From: CBCPNA01 sp965120415
GTDB taxonomy: Bacteria > Bacillota > Clostridia > Lachnospirales > CAG-274
Assembly: GCA_965120415.1 (NCBI GenBank)
Contig: CBCPNA010000072.1
Span: forward strand, 1-40,960
Direction of reading: 5' to 3'
Length of the DNA stretch: 40,960 nucleotides
Below are positions 33,988 through 40,960 of this stretch, piece after piece. Under the pieces are notes generated by a model. The model was not told the origin of the DNA, did no database searches, and saw only the letters and a list, made by a program, of their open reading frames with translations. Both the position numbers and the translations under genes were made by a program. Numbering within the stretch: position 1 is the stretch's first letter; the number at the start of each line of letters is the position of its first letter.

Positions 33988-35739
33988 ATGGCTTTTGACG
34001 GACTTTCTATCGCTAATATAATAAGCGAGCTAAAAGATAATTTGATAGGAGGCAAAGTTGATAAAATTTATCAACCAGAAAAAGATGAGTGTATATTACA
34101 AATAAGAAATAAAGGGCTTTCATACAAGCTGCTTTTAACTGCAAATGCATCTAACCCACGTATACATTTTACAAATATACAAAAGCAAAACCCTCTAACC
34201 GCTCCCCTTTTTTGTATGGTTTTAAGAAAGTATTTAGCAAATGGCAAAATAATTGATATTATTCAGCCTAATTTTGAAAGAATTGTTAATATACAAATAG
34301 AATCTATAAATGAACTTGGTGACTATTCTATCAAAACGCTTGTTTTTGAAATAATGGGCAAACATAGTAATATAATACTTTTAAACGAACATAACATAAT
34401 TTTGGAAAGTATAAAACATATATCAAAAGACAAAAGCTCTATAAGAGAAGTTTTGCCTACAAGAGAGTATTGTTTGCCCCCTAATCAAAATAAAAAAAAT
34501 CCTTTAAATACAACTAAGCAAGAGTTTTTAACAATATTTGAAAACATAGATTTGCAAAAAGCAATTTATAAAAATTATACTGGTATAAGCCCTATTTTGG
34601 CTACAGAAATTTGTAACCTTGCTAGCCTTGACCCAGGCTTAAGCGCTATGTCTTTAAATGATGCTGATATTAATATTTTGTTTGAAAAGTTTGAATATGT
34701 ATTTAATTTTGTAAAGCAAAATAATTTTGCCCCACAATTAATTTTGGATAAAAATGATAATATTTTTGAATTTACCTCTTTTGAATTTTCTATATTTAAA
34801 GATTATAAAAAACAATTTTTTAATAATTTTAGCGAGCTTTTAGAATTTTTTTATAAAAATAGAGATTTAAAATATAGATTAAATCAAAAAACTCAAGATT
34901 TAAAAAAAATTGTTATGCAAAATATAGAACGCTGTATTAAAAAGAAAACCCTGCAACAAAAAATATTAAAAGATATAGAAGATAGAAATACTTTAAAGCT
35001 ATACGGCGAGCTTATAACAGCTAATATTTACGCTATAAAAAAAGGTATGGATAAAATAAAGCTAAACAACTTTTACGCCGAAAATTTTGAAGAAATAGAA
35101 ATAAAGCTAGATACAAATCTAACCCCAGCAGAAAATGCACAAAAATATTTTAAAAAATATAATAAAGCTAAAAGAACTTTTGAAGCAACACAAATACAAA
35201 TAAAACAAAATGAAGATAAATTAAAATATTTAGAAAGTGTTTTAAATTTTATAGAAAATTGTAAAGAAGAACAAGATATAAAAGAAATAAGGCAAGAGCT
35301 TTACACAGAAGGCTTTTTGAAAAAGCAAACAAGCAAAAATAATAAAAAAAATGAACAAAAATCAACCCCTATGCACTATATATCTTCAGACGGCTTTCAC
35401 ATTTATGTAGGCAAAAATAATACACAAAATGATTATCTTACCCTAAAATTTGCTAAAGCAAACGATATTTGGCTACACACAAAAGAAATACCCGGTTCAC
35501 ATGTTATTATAGTTTTAGAGGGCAAACAATTGACAAATACGGCATTAAATGAAGCAGCTAATTTAGCCGCATATTATAGCAAGGCAAAAAACTCTAGTCT
35601 TGTGCCCGTTGATTATACCCCTAAAAAATTTGTAAAAAAGCCTAACGGTGCAAAAGCAGGCATGGTTATATATGAAAAAAACAAAACTGCTTATATAACC
35701 CCTAATGAAGATTTAATAAAAAATATGCAAATAGTTTAA
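33988..35739 (+). CDS. rqcH: RqcH (NFACT) ribosome quality control factor
   Basis: RqcH binds stalled 50S subunits and directs C-terminal alanine tailing. The 583-residue protein has the NFACT-N domain (MAFDGLSIANIISEL at the start), helix-hairpin-helix and coiled-coil middle (about 290-440), and the NFACT-R domain with YISSDGFHIYVGKNNTQND and DIWLHTKEIPGSHVII. At the position of the catalytically important D97-R98 pair of Bacillus RqcH it has E97-R98 (NFERIVN). The ATG follows AGGAGG; the gene ends a four-gene operon and has a strong terminator. Confidence 0.94.
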   Translation: MAFDGLSIANIISELKDNLIGGKVDKIYQPEKDECILQIRNKGLSYKLLLTANASNPRIHFTNIQKQNPLTAPLFCMVLRKYLANGKIIDIIQPNFERIVNIQIESINELGDYSIKTLVFEIMGKHSNIILLNEHNIILESIKHISKDKSSIREVLPTREYCLPPNQNKKNPLNTTKQEFLTIFENIDLQKAIYKNYTGISPILATEICNLASLDPGLSAMSLNDADINILFEKFEYVFNFVKQNNFAPQLILDKNDNIFEFTSFEFSIFKDYKKQFFNNFSELLEFFYKNRDLKYRLNQKTQDLKKIVMQNIERCIKKKTLQQKILKDIEDRNTLKLYGELITANIYAIKKGMDKIKLNNFYAENFEEIEIKLDTNLTPAENAQKYFKKYNKAKRTFEATQIQIKQNEDKLKYLESVLNFIENCKEEQDIKEIRQELYTEGFLKKQTSKNNKKNEQKSTPMHYISSDGFHIYVGKNNTQNDYLTLKFAKANDIWLHTKEIPGSHVIIVLEGKQLTNTALNEAANLAAYYSKAKNSSLVPVDYTPKKFVKKPNGAKAGMVIYEKNKTAYITPNEDLIKNMQIV

Positions 35740-35743
35740 CATC

Positions 35744-35775
35744 AAAAAAGCCTTATTAATAAATAGGGCTTTTTT
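35744..35775. terminator. Bidirectional terminator after rqcH
   Basis: AAAAAAGCCTTATT and AATAGGGCTTTTTT form a 14-pair stem (one wobble) with A-rich and T-rich flanks on either side, so it can stop transcription from both directions. The minus-strand use matters for the orphan promoter at 35909-35936. Confidence 0.85.
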
Positions 35776-35908
35776 AATATATAAAAATAATAAATGTATA
35801 CTAATCTTAACTCAATGAAATAAAAAAACAAACCTAATTAAAGTTGTCTACATTTTAAATCAATCATAAAAGGCAAGCAACTCTAGCTAATTTCCTTCTC
35901 ATATTTTT
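35776..35908 (-). ncRNA. Possible small RNA unit between rqcH and nspC
   Basis: A good minus-strand promoter (35909-35936) and the terminator at 35744-35775 frame about 150 bases without a gene. The only small frames on that strand have 9 and 12 codons and lack a proper ribosome site. Near the 5' end AGTTG and CAACT can close a 41-base loop. I know no family that fits. Outside this unit, 35937-36049 is AT-rich and holds no evident feature besides a short TTCTT/AAGAA dyad just after nspC. Confidence 0.4.
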
Positions 35909-35936
35909 ATTATATAATATTTTTCAACATTGTCAA
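35909..35936 (-). promoter_or_regulatory. Orphan sigma-A promoter
   Basis: Perfect TTGACA (35931-35936) and perfect TATAAT (35909-35914), 16 bases apart on the minus strand. No gene follows before the rqcH terminator. Confidence 0.65.
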
Positions 35937-36049
35937 CACAAATTACATGTCAATTGCACTATTTTTTACAATTATATTTTTAAAAAAGTAATATTTTTTA
36001 TAAAACTACTTTCCAAAAATTTCTTCTAAGAAAATAATTTTTATACAAA

Positions 36050-37189
36050 TTAAGAAAGTCTATTTTTAAAATCAAAATAATCAAATTCTTTTATAAGCTT
36101 CATATCTTCATTTGTTTTTAAATAAATAGAAGGCAAATTTATACCATTAAATGTATTGTTTTTTACCATAGTATATATAGCCATATCACAAAATATAACT
36201 TTATCCCCTATTTGTAGTGGATTTTTAAAAGAATAGTCCCCAATAATATCTCCAGATAAGCATGTTGGGGCTGCTAATCTATATGTGTATTTTAGCTCAT
36301 TTGCCCCTAAAGCACCGATAATTTTAGGTGTATAAGGCATTTCTATAACATCGGGCATATGACATGTCGCTGATGTATCTAATATAGCAATATCCATATC
36401 ATTATTTATAATATCTAAAACTTTTGCAACCAAAAAGCCAGCGTTTAATGCAATCGCCTCTCCAGGTTCTAAATATACTTCTACATTATATTTATCTTTT
36501 ATATATAATATGCAATCTATTAGTGTTTGTAAATCATAATCTTCTCTTGTTATATGATGCCCTCCCCCAAAATTTATCCATTTCATATCTTTTATATATT
36601 TTCCAAATTTTTGTTCAAAAATGTCTAATGTTCTTTTTAAAGTATCAGAATTTTGTTCACACATAGTATGAAAATGCAATCCATCTATATCTTTTATAAA
36701 ATCTAAATTTTGTTCAAAATTATCAATAGTTACCCCCATCCTAGAATATTTAGCACAAGGGTTATAAATAGCCGTTTCTATTTCAGAATATTCTGGATTA
36801 ACCCTTAGCCCTATATCAATTTTTTTATTAAAAGCTTTTATTTTATTTTTATATAAATTTATCTGACTAAAGCTGTTAAAAACTATATGGTCGCTATATT
36901 CCATTATTTCATCAAAATCTTCTTCTTTATAAGCTGGTGCATATATATGCACCTCTTTTTGCATTTCTTCATAGCCTAGCCTTGCTTCAAAAAGAGAGCT
37001 AGATGTAACACCTTTTAAATATTTACCTATTGTATTAAATGTAGAAAACATAGAAAAAGCTTTTGTTGCCAAAAGAATTTTTGCCCCTGTTTTATCTTGT
37101 ACATGCTTTAAAATTTCTAAATTTTTGATAAGTAGCTGTTCATCTACAATATAGCAAGGCGTTTTTATTTTATCTAAATAATTTTCCAT
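36050..37189 (-). CDS. nspC: Carboxynorspermidine decarboxylase
   Basis: NspC removes the carboxyl group from carboxynorspermidine or carboxyspermidine, the last step of an alternative polyamine route. The 379-residue PLP protein has Lys43 in LATKAFSM, LHFHTMCEQNS, the glycine-rich INFGGGHHI, YLEPGEAI, and the C-terminal APTCLSGDIIGDY with the catalytic Cys and DTSATCHMPDV. All fit NspC better than diaminopimelate or ornithine decarboxylases. The partner dehydrogenase (lys1-like) is not in the window. It starts 18 bases after a response regulator gene, with GGAGG. Confidence 0.93.
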   Translation of the reverse strand: MENYLDKIKTPCYIVDEQLLIKNLEILKHVQDKTGAKILLATKAFSMFSTFNTIGKYLKGVTSSSLFEARLGYEEMQKEVHIYAPAYKEEDFDEIMEYSDHIVFNSFSQINLYKNKIKAFNKKIDIGLRVNPEYSEIETAIYNPCAKYSRMGVTIDNFEQNLDFIKDIDGLHFHTMCEQNSDTLKRTLDIFEQKFGKYIKDMKWINFGGGHHITREDYDLQTLIDCILYIKDKYNVEVYLEPGEAIALNAGFLVAKVLDIINNDMDIAILDTSATCHMPDVIEMPYTPKIIGALGANELKYTYRLAAPTCLSGDIIGDYSFKNPLQIGDKVIFCDMAIYTMVKNNTFNGINLPSIYLKTNEDMKLIKEFDYFDFKNRLS

Positions 37190-37207
37190 TTATTTTCCTC
37201 CAAAATT

Positions 37208-38680
37208 TTAATATTTTTTTAATTCTCTAAGAGCTGAAGGGGTAATACCATAATACTTTTTGAACTTTTTGTAAAAATAGCTTGTATCTACATATCCAAC
37301 CTCTTTAGCAATATCTGTTATTTTTTTATTAGAATTTAACACAAGATTTTTTGCAATATTATTTCTAATTTTATTTAAATATTCTGAAAAAGAGCACCCA
37401 ACCTCTTTGCTAAAAACTTGCCCTAAATAGGAGCTATTTATATTATATTCACTACCTAGCATTTTAAGGTTTAAATCTTCGAAATATCGCCTTTCTACAC
37501 ATTCTATAACCCTTTTTATAATAGGGCTGTATTTAATTTGTTCTTTATCTATGCTCTTTATTAAAAAAGTGATTTTTTCAAACAAAAAATCTATAATAGA
37601 TGCAGTTGTGAATAAATTGATTAAATTATTTATTTCATTACCTAAATAATAGTCTTCTTCTATTTTATAATATTTTTTTATATTATCTATCAATATTAAT
37701 ATATCTATAGATAAATCATATATATATTTAGAGCTAAAGCTATTTATATTAATATTTCTTAATAAAAACATTTTTATTTGCTGTAAATTTTTTTCAATAA
37801 TAAGCCTATTTAATTCACTAATTTGTGTACCAAAAGAAATATTAACGCTATTTTCTATATCACATTTCATAATAACGTTATTAAAGCCGTATTTTAAAAT
37901 ATACTTTTTTTTGCTAACGCTATTGTTATAGCTTTTTGGTAAATCTTCATATTTAGAAACAATTTTGCCAACTGCTATAAAGCAGTTTATTTTACATTTT
38001 TTTAAAATATTTTGAAAATATTTTAATACTAAATTTTCATCATAAACTTCCCAAAAATTAATTAAAATAATGTTTGAAAAATCGTCATAAAAAAAATAAA
38101 ACGGCTTGTTATAAATAAGCTCTTTTATATTTATATTAAACTCCTTTGATTCTAAAATAATGGTAGAAACAGAAAAATATTTGTATTTATCAAAAAATTC
38201 AAATTCATTTAAACTATTTTCAAATGTGTTAAAATCTATCTTTTCTGTAACAAAATTTTTAATAATATTATTTTTTATAATATGGTTATTCTGCTCATTT
38301 TCTGATTTTTTTAGCAATTTTACTATATCCAAAAGTGTGTTTATAAGCTCATCTTCATCTATCGGTTTTAAAATATAATTAAACACTCCGTTTTTTATAG
38401 CACATTTTGCATAGCTAAAATCTTCATAGCCGCTTAATATAATAAATTTTGTATTTTTATTTATAGCAGCTATTTTTTCTATAAGCTCCAGCCCAGAAAT
38501 AAGGGGCATATTTATATCTGTTATAACAACATCTACCGGATTTAATAAAAATTTATCAAAAGCTTCTTTACCATTTTTTGCTGTTTCAAACACTTTAAGC
38601 CCTAATTTTTCCCATTCTATAAGGCTTGTAAGCCCTCTTAAAATAAGCGATTCATCATCAACAAGCATTACTTTATACAT
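37208..38680 (-). CDS. YesN-type response regulator with AraC HTH
   Basis: The 490-residue protein has an N-terminal receiver domain (about 1-120) with Asp8/Asp9, the phosphoacceptor Asp55 in VVITDINMP, Ser83 and Lys105, all intact. A middle region (about 130-380) of low similarity follows, then an AraC-type double helix-turn-helix at the C-terminus (INSSYLGQVFSKEVGCSFSEYL and DIAKEVGYVDTSYFYKKFKKYYG). It works with the kinase gene that starts just upstream. Such pairs usually control nearby sugar or envelope transport genes, but here the next gene is nspC. Confidence 0.92.
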   Translation of the reverse strand: MYKVMLVDDESLILRGLTSLIEWEKLGLKVFETAKNGKEAFDKFLLNPVDVVITDINMPLISGLELIEKIAAINKNTKFIILSGYEDFSYAKCAIKNGVFNYILKPIDEDELINTLLDIVKLLKKSENEQNNHIIKNNIIKNFVTEKIDFNTFENSLNEFEFFDKYKYFSVSTIILESKEFNINIKELIYNKPFYFFYDDFSNIILINFWEVYDENLVLKYFQNILKKCKINCFIAVGKIVSKYEDLPKSYNNSVSKKKYILKYGFNNVIMKCDIENSVNISFGTQISELNRLIIEKNLQQIKMFLLRNININSFSSKYIYDLSIDILILIDNIKKYYKIEEDYYLGNEINNLINLFTTASIIDFLFEKITFLIKSIDKEQIKYSPIIKRVIECVERRYFEDLNLKMLGSEYNINSSYLGQVFSKEVGCSFSEYLNKIRNNIAKNLVLNSNKKITDIAKEVGYVDTSYFYKKFKKYYGITPSALRELKKY

Positions 38681-38691
38681 ACAAAAACTCC

Positions 38692-40359
38692 TTATACATA
38701 TGGTAATGTAACGATAATTGTTGTACCTTTATTTAGCTCACTTTCAATAAAAACACCATATTCATTACCATATTTTGTAATAATCCTTTTATTTACATTA
38801 TATATACCAAAATTGTGTGTATCATTTTGTTCTTTTTTAATATTGTTTAAAACATTTTGTAACCTTTCTTTATCTATACCCAAGCCATTATCTTGTATAG
38901 TAATTTTTATTTTTTCTTCAACTAACTTTATAGCTATAGTCACTTGATTATCATCGTTTTCAAGCCTTATGCCGTGTATAAAATAGTTTTCTATTAAAGG
39001 TTGCAAAATAAATTTTATAGTTTTTTTATTTAAAAGTATTTCTTCACAATGTATAGAATAAGAAAATTGCCCTTGGTATCTAAATTCATGTATTTGCAAA
39101 AACTTTTCGCAATAGTCTATTTCGCTTTTTATTGTAATAATTTCTTTTTCTTTAAGCTGTTTTCTATAAAGATAAGCCAAAAGATATATCATTTTACCTA
39201 TTTCTTTATCTTTATTTATAACCGCTTTCATCCTTATAGCTTCTAATGTATTGTATAAAAAATGAGGGTTAATGCTATTTTGTAAGGCGTTCATTTCTGC
39301 ATTTTTTTGATTAATTTCTGCTATATATTGTTTTTTTATAGAATCTTCTAGCTTATCGCATATATCATTAAATGTTTTAGAAATTGTTGTTATTTCGTCA
39401 TTTTCTGCCTGTATAGGTATTTTAGCTGTTTTACCTTTATCTATATTTTGCATATAATCTATAATATTATTTAATCTAAAAGTAATTTTAGATATTTTTT
39501 TAATAATAAAAACCTCTAATATAATAAAAAATAAAATATTAAATAAGATAATATAAATTAAATATAAATAATTATCTTTAATAATGCTTAATGTATTAGC
39601 AGCTGTATATAAAAAAATATCTGAATTTAATTTTAAAATATTAAAATTATTATTTGTATCTATATTTATATCTTCAGCTGTTGTATATAAAATATCATTT
39701 GTGTTAAAATCTGCTATGGATAATGTTAAAAATGGAGAATATTGTTCATAAATTGTATGTATTAAATCAAAATCAAATTCTAGCAATATAAAGCCTTGTA
39801 GATATAGTGTATTTTGGTCTTTTATTGGAGCTATATATATAAAATCATCTTCTTTATAGCTAATATTGTTTAAATCTTGTATGTTTTTTATATCACTTTC
39901 TGATAATGTTTTTGTATAAATTTTATTATTAGGATAAAAAGCGATATTTGTTTTATCGATATATGATATAAAATTAATACTTTTTATTGTATCATTTTGT
40001 AAAACTTCTTGTATAAAATCTTCAAGCCAAAAATAATAAGGAAAAGATGTAGCAGAAAAAGTATCTAGCTTATATTTTGTATAAGTACTGTAAGAATTAT
40101 TTAATAAAAATGTAGCCTGCTCTAAAAAAAATTGATTTTGGCATATGCTGTTTATAAAAAAGCTAGATACTTCTTCAAAACTGCTTATTTCTTTTTCTAT
40201 TTGATTTAACATTGTCTTTTTTTTGAAATTTATATCATTATGTAAAAAATTGCTAATAAAAAAAATGAAAATAAAATTTAAAATTAATATGAAAACTAAA
40301 GTAGCAATACTATAATTTATTAGTAAATTTTTGTAAAGTGTAGATTGTTTTTTATTCAT
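38692..40359 (-). CDS. YesM-type sensor histidine kinase
   Basis: The 555-residue membrane kinase has helix 1 (about 15-38), an extracytoplasmic sensor region (about 40-262), helix 2 (about 264-286), a HAMP-like linker (about 287-340), the His_kinase domain with the phosphorylated His366 in NPHFLYNTLEAIRM, and the ATPase domain with PLIENYFIHG (N box) and DNGLGID (G box). All key residues are present. The ligand is unknown. AGGGG precedes the ATG; the response regulator gene starts 11 bases after its stop. Confidence 0.92.
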   Translation of the reverse strand: MNKKQSTLYKNLLINYSIATLVFILILNFIFIFFISNFLHNDINFKKKTMLNQIEKEISSFEEVSSFFINSICQNQFFLEQATFLLNNSYSTYTKYKLDTFSATSFPYYFWLEDFIQEVLQNDTIKSINFISYIDKTNIAFYPNNKIYTKTLSESDIKNIQDLNNISYKEDDFIYIAPIKDQNTLYLQGFILLEFDFDLIHTIYEQYSPFLTLSIADFNTNDILYTTAEDINIDTNNNFNILKLNSDIFLYTAANTLSIIKDNYLYLIYIILFNILFFIILEVFIIKKISKITFRLNNIIDYMQNIDKGKTAKIPIQAENDEITTISKTFNDICDKLEDSIKKQYIAEINQKNAEMNALQNSINPHFLYNTLEAIRMKAVINKDKEIGKMIYLLAYLYRKQLKEKEIITIKSEIDYCEKFLQIHEFRYQGQFSYSIHCEEILLNKKTIKFILQPLIENYFIHGIRLENDDNQVTIAIKLVEEKIKITIQDNGLGIDKERLQNVLNNIKKEQNDTHNFGIYNVNKRIITKYGNEYGVFIESELNKGTTIIVTLPYV

Positions 40360-40396
40360 TTAACCCCTGCCTAAAAATTAATAAATTGATAATAAT

Positions 40397-40425
40397 ATTA
40401 TATAAAAAAAATTAGATAATAACAA
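40397..40425 (-). promoter_or_regulatory. Promoter of the kinase-regulator-nspC operon
   Basis: TTGTTA (40420-40425) and a perfect TATAAT (40397-40402) are 17 bases apart on the minus strand. The leader is about 35 bases. Between this and the next plus-strand promoter (40430-40533) the DNA is AT-rich and without visible features. Confidence 0.58.
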
Positions 40426-40533
40426 TGATTATTTTATAGATAATTAATAAAAATATTTAAAATACTTTACCTATTTTTGTATGTGAAATTAGAATAAAAA
40501 ACTATTTTATATCAAATAAGAAATACAAATTTA

Positions 40534-40562
40534 TTGACAAATTTAGAGTTTTAGTATAATAT
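40534..40562 (+). promoter_or_regulatory. Promoter of the repeat-containing coiled-coil gene
   Basis: Perfect TTGACA (40534-40539). The -10 can be TAATAT (40557-40562) with a 17-base spacer, or the overlapping perfect TATAAT (40555-40560) with a 15-base spacer. Confidence 0.6.
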
Positions 40563-40595
40563 TTTAGTAAAAATATTAAGCTAGGAGATAACTAT

Positions 40596-40960
40596 ATGCC
40601 AATATTAATAATAGCAGTAATAATAATGATGATTATAATTACTCCTTTTGCAATAATTCACATAGAAGCTAAATATGAATCTACCCATAAAGACTTAACT
40701 TCCAAATTTACAAATGAAATATCTAAATTAACAACTGAATTTATAAATAAAAAATATAAATTTATAAATGAATTAGATTCTAAATTAGAAAAAGAAAAAA
40801 ATAAATTAGATTCTGAATTACAAAAAGAAAAAAATAAATTAGATTCTGAATTACAAAAAGAAAAAACTATATTAGATTCTGAATTACAAAAAGAAAAAAA
40901 TAAATTAGATTCTGAATTACAAAAAGAAAAAAATGCATTAGATTCTAAATTTAAAACTAA
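40596..40960 (+). CDS. Membrane-anchored coiled-coil protein with 11-residue repeats (3' end missing)
   Basis: The ATG at 40596 follows AGGAGATA with good spacing and the frame is open to the window edge (121 codons). Residues 1-21 are a hydrophobic anchor (MPILIIAVIIMMIIITPFAI). A charged helix follows, then tandem 11-residue repeats of the type LDSELQKEKNK from residue 60, five full copies and the start of another. This hendecad pattern predicts a long, stiff coiled coil projecting from the membrane. No enzymatic motif is visible. I do not recognise a family; its function remains open. Confidence 0.8.
   Translation, partial: MPILIIAVIIMMIIITPFAIIHIEAKYESTHKDLTSKFTNEISKLTTEFINKKYKFINELDSKLEKEKNKLDSELQKEKNKLDSELQKEKTILDSELQKEKNKLDSELQKEKNALDSKFKT
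40773..40960 (+). repeat. Tandem 33-bp repeats inside the coiled-coil gene
   Basis: Five copies of a 33-bp unit encode LDSKLEKEKNK, LDSELQKEKNK (twice), LDSELQKEKTI and LDSELQKEKNA, then a degenerate copy starts at 40938. The central copies are nearly identical at DNA level, so the copy number may vary between strains. The array may continue outside the window. Confidence 0.9.

Noticed and set aside
35776..35940. Small mobile element between rqcH and nspC
   Set aside because: I find no terminal inverted repeats or target-site duplication at its borders.

Overview
The window is a strongly AT-rich, tightly packed bacterial chromosome segment. AGGAGG-type ribosome sites, TTGACA/TATAAT promoters, and genes such as ricT (yaaT), darA, cdaA-cdaR, ktrAB, rqcH, a DUF4250 protein and a GerS-like lipoprotein next to alr point to a spore-forming Gram-positive of the class Clostridia, probably near Lachnospiraceae. 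I see no tRNA, rRNA, CRISPR array, phage or insertion sequence. Most of it is core chromosome, with some accessory features.

Layout. 1-7496 (minus): one long operon, ruvA-ruvB, then a MacAB-like tripartite ABC exporter with two tandem permeases, a rhomboid protease and a 90-residue unknown; a partial unknown gene lies beyond it. 7748-11021 (minus): DUF4250 protein, type I glutamine synthetase glnA interrupted by an in-frame TGA, trmB and a DEDDh exonuclease. 11149-13007 (minus): ffh-rpsP-khpA behind a strong promoter, a roughly 240-nt structured leader and an upstream 10-bp tandem repeat. 13576-15345 (plus): a CNNM/CorC-type membrane protein and a HugZ-like split-barrel protein. 15471-20442 (minus): an unknown gene, then tmk-darA-holB-ricT-trmN6-like-rsmI. 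20443-20874: gap with a plus-strand gene remnant that keeps its terminator. 20875-23152 (minus): gerS-like lipoprotein, alr and mazF without an antitoxin. 23356-28537 (minus): glycolytic genes pgk, tpiA, gpmI, eno. 28671-30844 (minus): cdaA-cdaR. 31114-35739 (plus): ktrB-ktrA, a SpoU-type methyltransferase and rqcH. 36050-40359 (minus): a YesMN-type two-component system followed by nspC. 40596-end (plus): a membrane-anchored coiled-coil protein built of 11-residue repeats, cut by the window edge.

Connections. Cyclic di-AMP runs through the window: synthase (cdaA), its regulator (cdaR), a receptor (darA) and a potassium channel system of the type it controls (ktrAB, divergent from cdaA). The most unusual single observation is the glnA stop codon: the gene is otherwise full length and intact, TGA replaces one conserved tryptophan, and a small hairpin starts two bases after it. 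Other points for a second look are the ffh leader, an orphan promoter behind rqcH, the 77-base identity shared by the two permease genes, and nspC placed behind a two-component system.
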